DNA of 64,000 bases, taken from positions 124,001-188,000 of the forward strand of contig NZ_CP100402.1 in assembly GCF_024218795.1 (NCBI RefSeq). The letters run 5' to 3'. Of this stretch, positions 33,529 through 40,949 are shown piece after piece. Origin of the DNA: Halorussus aquaticus (GTDB lineage Archaea > Halobacteriota > Halobacteria > Halobacteriales > Haladaptataceae). A model generated the notes under the pieces. The model saw only the letters and a program-made list of their open reading frames with translations, was not told the origin of the DNA and made no database searches. The position numbers were made by a program, and so were the translations under genes. Positions within the stretch are counted from its first letter, which is position 1, and each line of letters opens with the position of its first letter.

Positions 33529-33831
33529 CTATAGGTCGGCGACCTCGTCGACGAAGCCCTCGTCCAGTTGCTGTTTCAACACGCGGAGGTTGGCCGCTTC
33601 CTCGGCCCCGACGAGCGCTTTGAGTTGGTCGTAGCTGATCTCGTCGTCGTAGTAGGCGGCGGCGATTTCTTGGGTGATGGTATCGTCATGTGCGGCGTCT
33701 TGGAGGTACTCACGAAGTGCGGTCACGAGTACGTCTGTCCGGTCTTCCCCGAGGACCGTGGCGAGTGCGTCGGCCCGGTCGATGAGGCGGTCGGGTGCCC
33801 GGAACTGCACACGCTTCTTATCGGTGTTCAT
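33529..33831 (-). CDS. Ribbon-helix-helix antitoxin partner of the PIN gene
   Basis: 100 residues: KRVQFRAPDRLIDRADALAT, RTDVLVTALREYLQDAAHDD and IAAAYYDDEISYDQLKALVG. The first 45 residues are a ribbon-helix-helix; the middle resembles UPF0175-type antitoxins (AAxYDxxxIS...). It should neutralise the downstream PIN protein and bind the operon promoter. The stop is immediately followed by the PIN start codon. Confidence 0.75.
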   Translation of the reverse strand: MNTDKKRVQFRAPDRLIDRADALATVLGEDRTDVLVTALREYLQDAAHDDTITQEIAAAYYDDEISYDQLKALVGAEEAANLRVLKQQLDEGFVDEVADL

Positions 33832-33897
33832 CGTGTGTACATTATGAGCTAGCCTACTTGAGAGGTTTTCGCGCGTACGATGTGAGCCAATCCTCGG

Positions 33898-34062
33898 ACG
33901 TCTCTACGTCTGTTCGACACCCCGTATTCCACCGCACTGGAGGTCGCCGAGATGCTATACGCGGACTGCTCGACCGCCTACCGGACCACCGATACGCTGC
34001 GGGAGGAGGGAATCATCGAAGAGGTATCGTCCGGTCACTGCGATGCGTATTCGTCTCGCTGA
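33898..34062 (+). pseudogene. C-terminal winged-helix remnant, Fic-like or MarR-like
   Basis: The frame reads LFDTPYSTALEVAEMLYADC, then STAYRTTDTLREEGIIEEVS to a TGA at 34060-34062. A short winged helix with an EEV.SG ending is what the C-termini of haloarchaeal Fic proteins look like. No start codon with promoter is convincing and the rest of the gene is absent. Tentative. Confidence 0.35.
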
Positions 34063-34126
34063 AGAGGGTGTGCCGTGACACCAAACGTATCGGATGCCTT
34101 TTCAGTGCGACGCTCTACTATAGAGT

Positions 34127-34411
34127 ATGAGCGAAAACTCGGGCCGGCGGAATCTCCGCATGCCCAACGATGACGAGTTGTTCGGCGTTGTTACCGAACA
34201 CAACGGCGGCAACCACGTGCGCGTCCAGTGCGAGGACGGGCAGAACCGGATGGGTCGAATCCCCGGACGGATGAAGTACCGAGTCTGGATCGAACAAGGC
34301 GACGTCGTCCTCGTGGAACCGTGGGACTGGCAAGACGAGAAGGCCAACGTCGAATGGCGCTACACCCAGCAGGACGCCGACCAGCTCCGCGCTGAAGGCC
34401 ACATCGACTAA
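34127..34411 (+). CDS. eif1A: Translation initiation factor aIF-1A
   Basis: 94 residues with the OB-fold sequence of archaeal IF-1[41 protein letters not shown] and [20 protein letters not shown]. It binds the 30S A-site region and helps scanning-independent start selection with aIF2. TATA-like CTACTATAGAG just before the ATG suggests a leaderless or short-leader transcript. This is a core gene inside accessory surroundings; a second chromosomal copy may exist in the genome. Confidence 0.9.
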   Translation: MSENSGRRNLRMPNDDELFGVVTEHNGGNHVRVQCEDGQNRMGRIPGRMKYRVWIEQGDVVLVEPWDWQDEKANVEWRYTQQDADQLRAEGHID

Positions 34412-34450
34412 GCTCAGTTTTCTTCTACCCTGACCGATGGACCGATCCGG

Positions 34451-35506
34451 TTACTCGGACGGTCCGACGGGCCAACACGACCGGAGGCGGTTCACGACTC
34501 GTTCGAACGGCCTCCGTATCGAACGCGCGTCCCGGTAGCCTGCCGTCTCGGTCTGCGCCGAGGAAGCAGGTGATTCGGTCCCGCCGTCCGGGTCCGCTTC
34601 GGCTTCCGGCGAGATTGCGCTCGCCCGGTAGAAGGCCGCCTCGGGGTCGTCCTCGCGTCGCCAGTACCACCAGGTCCGTGCGACGAGACGGAAGTAGTCC
34701 CCGAGGCCGAGACTCGGCGTTCCGGAGAGGACGTCGTACTCACGCTCGCGGACGAGTCGGTGATACTCGGCGTACAGAACCGCCGAAAGCAACACCGGGA
34801 ACTGGCAGTCTTCGGGCAGGTGCGCGATGCCCGCGACGCCCTCGCGGTAGCGTTCTTCGGTCCGACGCAGTTCGCTGCGAACCGCCGCGGCGACGCTCTC
34901 AGAGTGGCGCAGGTCGGCGATATCGTCGGTCGAGACCCCGTACTCTTCGAGGGTCGCCCGCGGGAGGTATATCCGGCCGTAGTCGGTGACGTCCTCCCGA
35001 ACGTCACGGATGAAGTTCGTCAACTGGAACGCTTCGGCGAGTGCCTCCGCGTGGGGGCGGGCCGTCTCCTCATCCTCCGGACCCATTACGGCGAGCATCA
35101 TGTAGGCGACGGCGACCGACGACCCTCGAAGGTAGTCGGTCAGGTCGTCGTAGGTGTCGTACACCTCCGGTTCCACGTCGGCCTCCATGGCGTCGATAAA
35201 CACGTCGATCTCCTCGTCCGCGATGCCGTGACGCTCGCGCGTCTCGTCGAACGCCGAGAGTACCGGGTCGTCGGTCGGTCGCTCGCCGGTAGCCATCGCG
35301 CGCATCCGGGCGAGTTCGGCCCGGAGTTCCGCCGGGGGTCCCGGGTCGGGGTCGTCCACGACGTCGTCAGCCATCCGGAAGAACGCGTAGAGTACGTACG
35401 TCGGATGGCGCGCTCGCTCGGGGAGGAATTTGGTCGCCACGTGGAACGTCCGTCCGGTCCGTCGTTGTATCGCGCGACTCGTCTGGAGTTGTTCGTCAGT
35501 TACCAT
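34451..35506 (-). CDS. crtB: Phytoene synthase
   Basis: 351 residues from ATG 35504-35506, preceded by GGAGG eight bases upstream; an ATG five codons earlier is also possible. Both Asp-rich motifs of trans-isoprenyl synthases of the squalene/phytoene type are present: MADDVVDDPD (about residue 47) and NFIRDVREDVTDYGR (about 165). The protein joins two geranylgeranyl diphosphates into phytoene, the first step to bacterioruberin and retinal. Conserved C-terminal ARTWWYWRRE. It lies in the same direction as the zinc ribbon and Bat-like regulator genes upstream, recalling the crtB-brp-bat arrangement of Halobacterium. Confidence 0.88.
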   Translation of the reverse strand: MVTDEQLQTSRAIQRRTGRTFHVATKFLPERARHPTYVLYAFFRMADDVVDDPDPGPPAELRAELARMRAMATGERPTDDPVLSAFDETRERHGIADEEIDVFIDAMEADVEPEVYDTYDDLTDYLRGSSVAVAYMMLAVMGPEDEETARPHAEALAEAFQLTNFIRDVREDVTDYGRIYLPRATLEEYGVSTDDIADLRHSESVAAAVRSELRRTEERYREGVAGIAHLPEDCQFPVLLSAVLYAEYHRLVREREYDVLSGTPSLGLGDYFRLVARTWWYWRREDDPEAAFYRASAISPEAEADPDGGTESPASSAQTETAGYRDARSIRRPFERVVNRLRSCWPVGPSE

Positions 35507-35600
35507 TCGTGTAGCCTCCATCTTCGACTATTCGTAACACTGAGACCGGCGTCGAACGACAGTGGCCAGCCTGTTCGCTGCCGAGTGGACGACGTGAGAA

Positions 35601-35747
35601 TCAGGAGTCGGCCCTACTCAGCGTCACTTCGGCGATTCCCGCGTTCGCCGAACACTCGGGGCAGGCCCGTATCTGTCCGCTCTCGTCGGCGAAGACGCGC
35701 ACGAACGCGTTCGAAACGTAGCTCCCGCAGTGATTACATGTCGGCAT
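35601..35747 (-). CDS. Small zinc-ribbon protein (DUF7563-like)
   Basis: 48 residues from ATG 35745-35747: MPTCNHCGSYVSNAFVRVFA then RACPECSANAGIAEV. Two CxxC pairs (CNHC, CPEC) form one zinc ribbon. Such mini proteins are widespread in haloarchaea; function unknown. The gene lies between crtB and the Bat-like regulator on the same strand. Confidence 0.8.
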   Translation of the reverse strand: MPTCNHCGSYVSNAFVRVFADESGQIRACPECSANAGIAEVTLSRADS

Positions 35748-35854
35748 GGTTGGTCCCGGGAACCCCGTGTCGTCCGCGAGTCCACCGCTGGACCGGGGTT
35801 CGGTGTTACTCCTAACTGACGAGAGAGAAGCCAAAAAAGAAACTACCTTACTAG

Positions 35855-37441
35855 TCAGGCGTCGTCGAAGAACTCTCCGATGAGCTTCCGCTCGGCCGCC
35901 CGAAGGTGCTGGTGAAACGTGGCGCGCGAGACGCCCATCGACTCGGCCAGTTCGTCTCCCGTCGTCGAGCGGTTCGGATCGTAGTAGCCCCCGAGGTAGG
36001 CCTTCTGCAAGGCCGTAATCTGACGGTCGGTCAGGCGTTCTTCCAGACCGCCGACGAACTCCCGCTTCGTGTCGGCCGGGCGTTCCCGTTCTCGGAAGGC
36101 GACGAGTTCACTCCCCGTAACGCGGTCGCGGAACGCCTCGGTGACCGCTCGCGAGTCGATACTCGGGGCGAGTTCGAACGTGAGTCGGGCGCTCCCGTCC
36201 TCGGCCACGATAGAACGCGTTTTGACCCCTCGTTCGGCCAGTTCGGCGACGACCGAGCCCCCGCCGATTCGGAACTCGAAGAGGTTCGACTCGTCGTCGC
36301 CGCTGACCACCGCCGCGTCTTCGACTTCCGAGATGCGCTCGGCGATGTCTATAATCGTCGCCGGTGGGGCGTCCGTCGTGAAGAACATCGAGAGACCCGC
36401 ACCGTCCGAGTTCACCGACCCCCGATATTCGAGTCGGCAGTCACACTCTGCGGAGAGTTCGACGAAGAACAGCGTGCGGTCGGCCACGTCGAACTCGAGT
36501 TCGACGACGTTGTCGGCCGTGAGGACTTCCCGGCTCTCGCGTGCGTTGAGCGCCGCCCCGACGGTGCGACCCAGCGCTTCGAGGACGACCGTCTCGCGTT
36601 CGTCGAACGCGTCCCCATCGTGCGAATAGACGGTCAGTACGCCGTAGACCGTATCTCGGTCGGCGATAGGGACCGCGGCCATCGACCGCGCACCCGGAAT
36701 GCGGTCCGCACAGGCGGTGTCATCGACCGACGACGTCCGAACCGACCGCGTGTCGAACGCGCGGGCCGTCGTATCGTCGGCGTAGACGTCGATTTCGACT
36801 CCGTCGAGCGACTCCCCCTCGCCAGCCCACGACGACGGGACGATACGCTCCGAGACGAGGTCCAGTTCGCCGAACCAAGCGAGCGCGTACGGGTCGGCCG
36901 CGGCGAGACGCTCGGTCACCTCGCGCACGGCCTCCTCCTTCGAAGCCGACCGCATCAGCGACTCAGTGACGTCCTTCAGCAGTCCGTTTATCCTGCGGAC
37001 GAGGTGTTCGAGGTCTCGCTTTCGTCGCTCGACCTCTAATTCCGCCTCCTTACGTGCGGTGACGTCGTCCTGAAATCCGACGAAGTTGGTGACCTCACCG
37101 TCCGCGTTTCGGAGTGGAGCGATGGTTATCTCGTTCCAGAACGGTTCGCCGTCCGCTCGGTAGTTCACGAGTTCGACCGACACCGGTTCCTCGGCGTCGA
37201 TCGCTTCGGCCATCTCCGCGACGGCCTCCGGTGCAGTCTCCTCGCCCTGAAGGAACCGGCAGTTGTGTCCCACGACCGTCTCGCGCTCGTAGCCGGTCAG
37301 GCGCTCGAACGCCTCGTTGACGTAGATCAGCGGATTGTCCTCGCGGGACGGGTCGGAGATCGTGATTCCCACGGGCGCTTCGTCCATCGCGCGTTCCTTC
37401 AGTTCGAAATCGACCTCGCGCTCCCCCTCGGCGTCGGCCAT
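35855..37441 (-). CDS. bat: Bat-like transcription regulator with LOV, GAF and HTH_10 domains
   Basis: 528 residues from ATG 37439-37441. Residues 10-130 are a PAS domain of the LOV type with GHNCRFLQG, containing the flavin-adduct Cys, suggesting blue-light sensing. A GAF domain follows (about 155-310), then the BAT middle domain (about 315-460, VVELEFDVADRTLFF) and a C-terminal HTH_10 domain (LTDRQITALQKAYLGGYYDP, SMGVSRATFHQHLRAAERKL). Bat activates bacterio-opsin and carotenoid genes in Halobacterium; here it lies upstream of crtB. No opsin gene in the window, so its targets are inferred. Confidence 0.85.
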   Translation of the reverse strand: MADAEGEREVDFELKERAMDEAPVGITISDPSREDNPLIYVNEAFERLTGYERETVVGHNCRFLQGEETAPEAVAEMAEAIDAEEPVSVELVNYRADGEPFWNEITIAPLRNADGEVTNFVGFQDDVTARKEAELEVERRKRDLEHLVRRINGLLKDVTESLMRSASKEEAVREVTERLAAADPYALAWFGELDLVSERIVPSSWAGEGESLDGVEIDVYADDTTARAFDTRSVRTSSVDDTACADRIPGARSMAAVPIADRDTVYGVLTVYSHDGDAFDERETVVLEALGRTVGAALNARESREVLTADNVVELEFDVADRTLFFVELSAECDCRLEYRGSVNSDGAGLSMFFTTDAPPATIIDIAERISEVEDAAVVSGDDESNLFEFRIGGGSVVAELAERGVKTRSIVAEDGSARLTFELAPSIDSRAVTEAFRDRVTGSELVAFRERERPADTKREFVGGLEERLTDRQITALQKAYLGGYYDPNRSTTGDELAESMGVSRATFHQHLRAAERKLIGEFFDDA

Positions 37442-37897
37442 GCGTCGGCTAGTCGGACGCCCGGTTTGTATGTTCCCCTCGACGCGACAGTCGCGTCGGA
37501 CGTGACCGCTCCAGCTACGCCAGTAGACCAGTAGTTCGGAGCAGTATCCTCGGCAGTGTAGATTTACCGTCGGACGCGCGTCTCCCTCTGTCACGGGCAC
37601 GTATACTCCTGTCTGGCGTCGGTTCTCTCCACGAAGCCGAAACTTCTACCGGAATGCCACAGCCAGCACAGAAGTTGAGACTGGAGCTCTCAATGCATAC
37701 GCATTCAGCACACATAATCCCGAACGTGGATTTTACTTCAGACAGTTTCGTCGATGTACTCGTCTTTCTAGCGCACTGATTTGGGATTCAAATCGGTGGT
37801 GTTGAGGCTACACCGAGGGTCTAAGATGATTCTACAGTTGCGAATGGTTCCGTCGAGGAAAACATATTAGTATTTGCTTGTATAAGCTGAACCTGAT
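37442..37897. promoter_or_regulatory. Intergenic region ending in the arsR promoter
   Basis: About 455 bases between the divergent bat and arsR genes. TATA-like ACATATTAGTATT (37862-37874) lies about 28 bases before the arsR ATG, fitting a leaderless arsR-arsM transcript that ArsR would be expected to repress. No gene is supported in this stretch. Confidence 0.45.
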
Positions 37898-38257
37898 ATG
37901 GTAGAGGACGCGATCGTTGACGGAACCGCGGAAGGGACTGCTCCCTGCTGTGCACCGCCCGGTGATGTTGACTCAGATACGATGGCGACGGATCTCCAAG
38001 TGCTGACCGCGATGGGGAACGACACGCGATACGAGCTGCTTCGCCGAATCGCGAACGCCGACGACGGCGTCTGCGTCTGTGATCTCGAAGCCGCAGTCGG
38101 CGTCAGTCAAAGTGCCGTCAGCCAAGCACTCTCTCGCTTGTACACCGCACAATTGGTCACGCGCCGCAAGGAGGGGTCTTGGCGGTACTACGAAACGACT
38201 GAAACGACCTCAGCCCTCCTCGAAACGCTCGACGACCTGCGAGGAACCTATGAGTAA
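37898..38257 (+). CDS. arsR: ArsR-family arsenic-responsive repressor (first copy)
   Basis: 119 residues. The winged helix is clear: LTAMGNDTRYELLRRIANAD, VCVCDLEAAVGVSQSAVSQA and LSRLYTAQLVTRRKEGSWRY. The VCVCDL pair sits in the arsenite-binding position of helix 3 (ELCVCDL type), and an extra APCCAPP near the N-terminus may supply further thiol ligands. Binding of As(III) should release it from DNA. It overlaps arsM by 8 bases, matching the arsR2M unit known from Halobacterium. Confidence 0.88.
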   Translation: MVEDAIVDGTAEGTAPCCAPPGDVDSDTMATDLQVLTAMGNDTRYELLRRIANADDGVCVCDLEAAVGVSQSAVSQALSRLYTAQLVTRRKEGSWRYYETTETTSALLETLDDLRGTYE

Positions 38258-39095
38258 CGATACTGAGACAGCGACCGGTGACCCCGATCCCGAGGAGACT
38301 CGTCAGATGGTGCGCGAACGCTACGGGACTATCGCTTCGGATGACCAAGACTGCTGTGGCGATGTCGGCATCGATGTCACCGACGACGGTGGGTGCTGTG
38401 ACGGCGACACGGACGCGACCGGGAGCGAACGCCTCGGCTACGACGCGGACGACGTCGCGTCGGTCGCCGACGGTGCGGACCTCGGCCTCGGGTGTGGAAA
38501 CCCGAAAACGTTCGCCGAGATGACGCCCGGCGAGATAGTGCTCGATCTTGGCTCCGGTGCGGGCTTCGACTGCTTCCTCGCTGCACAGGAGGTTGACCCG
38601 GACGGACACGTCATCGGTGTCGACATGACCCCGGAGATGGTCTCAAAAGCGAGAGAGAACGTGACGAAGAACGACGCCGACAACGTCGAGTTTCGTCTCG
38701 GCGAGATTAGTCATCTCCCCGTTGCTGACGCAACCGTCGACGTCGTCATCTCGAACTGCGTCGTCAATCTCGCCCCGGAAAAACAGCGCGTGTTTGATGA
38801 CGCCTACCGGGTCCTCAAGCCCGGCGGCCGCCTCGCCATTTCAGACGTCGTCCAAACCGCGCCGTTCCCGGACGATGTTAAGATGGATCCGGACTCGCTG
38901 ACTGGCTGCGTCGCTGGGGCCTCAACGGTCGACGCCCTCGGAGCGATGCTCGACAGTGCCGGCTTCGAAGCAATCGAGATAGAGCCCAAGGACGAGAGTA
39001 CCGAGTTCATCAGTGACTGGGATGCGAACCGGGACCTCGGTGACTACCTCGTATCTGCAACCATCGAGGCCCGGAGACCACCTCGCGACGTCTGA
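38250..39095 (+). CDS. arsM: Arsenite S-adenosylmethyltransferase
   Basis: 281 residues from ATG 38250. The SAM motif is VLDLGSGAGFDCFLAAQEV. Conserved Cys residues of ArsM are visible: DCCGD and GGCCDG near the N-terminus, GLGCGNPKTF, VISNCVVNLAPEK (motif around the catalytic Cys) and DSLTGCVAGAS. It methylates As(III) to volatile or less retained species in the cytoplasm. Translationally coupled to the preceding arsR. The conserved Cys set supports an active enzyme. Confidence 0.9.
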   Translation: MSNDTETATGDPDPEETRQMVRERYGTIASDDQDCCGDVGIDVTDDGGCCDGDTDATGSERLGYDADDVASVADGADLGLGCGNPKTFAEMTPGEIVLDLGSGAGFDCFLAAQEVDPDGHVIGVDMTPEMVSKARENVTKNDADNVEFRLGEISHLPVADATVDVVISNCVVNLAPEKQRVFDDAYRVLKPGGRLAISDVVQTAPFPDDVKMDPDSLTGCVAGASTVDALGAMLDSAGFEAIEIEPKDESTEFISDWDANRDLGDYLVSATIEARRPPRDV

Positions 39096-39205
39096 CTCAC
39101 TTCGAGTACTGCTGGGTTCGACTACTCAAGCATTCTTGCAGGCGAATTAACCGAACCCCTACGAATCATCAAACCGATCGAGAACCGTCTGATCTCGATA
39201 TTGAA

Positions 39206-39583
39206 CTACTGAACTGTCGCACATTTCGACGACTCGTCCGTGGTTGCACACTCGCTTCCGTCGGAGCACTCCGCAAGACCAATCATTCCTTCCATCTCTT
39301 CGAGGAGTTCGACGAATGCGTCCCCATTCTCGGTCAGTTCGTACGTCGTCGAGGGCGGCGTCGTCGCTTCGACGTGCTTCTCGACGAAGCCGTGACACTG
39401 TAGCTCTTTCAGTCGTCGTGAGAGCATCGTCGCCGTCACGCCGTCGATGGAGCGCTGCATCTCGTTGAACCCGTATTGTCGATCCGAAAGCAACCGCAAG
39501 GCGTGAAACGCCCACTTCGAGCCGAGAATCTCTCGCAGTTGGTGCCACGACTGCTGCCAATCAGACACGTCGGTCGTCTTCAT
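39206..39583 (-). CDS. HxlR-family winged-helix regulator with Cys-rich tail
   Basis: 125 residues from ATG 39581-39583. HxlR fold: QLREILGSKWAFHALRLLSD, RQYGFNEMQRSIDGVTATML and SRRLKELQCHGFVEKHVEAT. The C-terminus is ECSDGSECATTDESSKCATV, three Cys not usual for HxlR proteins, plus a Cys in the recognition part. Together with its position at the end of the arsD-arsA strand this suggests a metal- or thiol-responsive variant. It converges with arsM. Confidence 0.75.
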   Translation of the reverse strand: MKTTDVSDWQQSWHQLREILGSKWAFHALRLLSDRQYGFNEMQRSIDGVTATMLSRRLKELQCHGFVEKHVEATTPPSTTYELTENGDAFVELLEEMEGMIGLAECSDGSECATTDESSKCATVQ

Positions 39584-39645
39584 ACCCGCTAATGGGCGTG
39601 CAAACACTCGAAAGTATCGTCAGTGGCCTCTGTCAGCTGTCGCGC

Positions 39646-39918
39646 TCACCCGTCGTGAATCTGTAGGCGAGGACACTCATCAGGAGCGAGATTCATTCCC
39701 TCCAGGTTCGCGAGTGGACAGCCACAATGTTCGCACTTGAATTGCTTGGCACCAGTCGCGGCTTCGAGTGCTTTCGTCTCGAGCCGAGCGAGTCTATCAA
39801 CAACTGCACGACCCGTTCCGTCCTGGCCGGCCACGAGATGTGGGCACGCTGTCTCGACGTCCGGGTGGGTTCCTCGACAAATAGCTTGGTCGAAATCATC
39901 GACACGAGTCTTGCTCAT
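39646..39918 (-). CDS. Small Cys-rich protein of the arsenic cluster
   Basis: 90 residues. Cysteines at about 14 and 25 (AICRGTHPD, ETACPHLVAG), then FKCEHCGCPL and DECPRLQ near the end: a likely zinc or arsenic/thiol site. The middle is helical (VVDRLARLETKALEAATGAK). Start ATG 39916-39918, 15 bases after the SelW-like gene stop, so it is probably co-transcribed with arsD-arsA. Function unknown; a thiol chaperone or metal sink can be imagined. Confidence 0.65.
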   Translation of the reverse strand: MSKTRVDDFDQAICRGTHPDVETACPHLVAGQDGTGRAVVDRLARLETKALEAATGAKQFKCEHCGCPLANLEGMNLAPDECPRLQIHDG

Positions 39919-39933
39919 CTGTATAGATCGAAC

Positions 39934-40239
39934 TCAACAACACCCAGGACTGCAATCATTCGAATCGGGAACCTCGTCGACGAGTTCGCGGGGATCACAG
40001 TCACAGTCAGAGAGTTGCCCACACACACCCTCCATAATTGTCGTGAGGTCGTACTCGATCTCGTCGACGTCGAAGACGACAACGTCGTCGACTCGAACTT
40101 CGAAGATGCCGTCCTCGCCGGGGACCAGTTCGACGCCGTCCACTGTTTCGCCACACGACTCCAGAATCTGTGTCTGCGTTTCCGTTGCGCGGTCGATGAA
40201 GCCACACGGGTCACAGTATTCGACTTCGACGCTTGTCAT
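39934..40239 (-). CDS. Rdx/SelW-like thioredoxin-fold protein with Cys tail
   Basis: 101 residues: VEVEYCDPCGFIDRATETQT with a CxxC redox pair, then GETVDGVELVPGEDGIFEVR and VDDVVVFDVDE, the SelT/W/H (Rdx) fold. Beyond the usual domain the protein has a tail with CGQLSDCDCDP and ends CSPGCC. The Rdx family handles thiol redox reactions. In this operon it could reduce ArsC or hand over arsenite, but that is inference. Start ATG 40237-40239. Confidence 0.65.
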   Translation of the reverse strand: MTSVEVEYCDPCGFIDRATETQTQILESCGETVDGVELVPGEDGIFEVRVDDVVVFDVDEIEYDLTTIMEGVCGQLSDCDCDPRELVDEVPDSNDCSPGCC

Positions 40240-40401
40240 CGGAGTATCACAGGAACCACTACGTGGACGGCCCCCATAAGATGCCAGTACCCTGGTACGA
40301 AGTACCTTTCAGCGCTGAAACCACCCGTCGAATGTGCTATCACGAAGAATATATATCCGCATACAAGCGCCGGACGAGTACCGGCCTCTACATGGGAATA
40401 G

Positions 40402-40590
40402 TCAGCAGCAGTCGTCGGTACTACAGACGCTCCCGTAGTTCAGGCCAGTCGCTTCGCTAATCGCGTCGTTGTACTCTTTGAGCATCGTCTCGAACTCAGA
40501 TGACGCTCCGTCAGGCTGACTCTCTGCCAGTTCCTCGCCGAACGCTTCGGCAGCGGCCAGTACTTCCTCGTCGGTCGCGCTCAACAGCAC
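40402..40590 (-). CDS. Small YlbF-like C-terminal paralogue ending in Cys-Cys
   Basis: 62 residues from a GTG that overlaps the stop of the previous gene (GTGCTGTTGA). The end, EYNDAISEATGLNYGSVCST-DDCC, mirrors that of the upstream YlbF-like protein (ETNDAISEQIG...GGGCC). Probably a duplicated and shortened partner. Acidic, soluble, co-transcribed with arsA. Function unknown. Confidence 0.6.
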   Translation of the reverse strand: MLLSATDEEVLAAAEAFGEELAESQPDGASSEFETMLKEYNDAISEATGLNYGSVCSTDDCC

Positions 40591-40949
40591 CCACCTCCAG
40601 TTGACCGGGCGAACTTGCGGCCGATCTGCTCACTGATCGCGTCGTTCGTCTCCTGGAGCAGATCGACGAGCGTCTCCTGTGCGTCCTTGTGTCGCTGGAT
40701 GGTCTCGTTGTCCGCCATCTCCGATTTGAGCTCTCGCAGCTCGCTCAGCAGCGACTGATCGTATCCATCGCGTTGCATCCGTTGCTGTTTTTCCCGGTAC
40801 TCCTCGAGGAGTGCCGTCGCTTCCGAGTCGTTCTCGAGGGCTCGGCTGGCTGCCGTGAACTCCTGATAGGTTTCGGAATCGGTGAGCATTTCGACGAACG
40901 TCTGGAACGACGCTTCGACTGGCTCCTCGTCCGAGCGAACTTCACTCAT
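40581..40949 (-). CDS. YlbF-family (DUF964) protein with GGGCC end
   Basis: 122 residues. Helical sequence EEPVEASFQTFVEMLTDSET, ASRALENDSEATALLEEYRE and LKSEMADNETIQRHKDAQET matches YlbF/YmcA-type helical proteins. It ends FARSTGGGCC, an added vicinal dithiol that could bind As(III). The start overlaps the arsA stop (ATGA), so it is coupled to arsA. In bacteria YlbF proteins assist RNA processing, but here the dithiol and the operon suggest an arsenic role. Confidence 0.65.
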   Translation of the reverse strand: MSEVRSDEEPVEASFQTFVEMLTDSETYQEFTAASRALENDSEATALLEEYREKQQRMQRDGYDQSLLSELRELKSEMADNETIQRHKDAQETLVDLLQETNDAISEQIGRKFARSTGGGCC

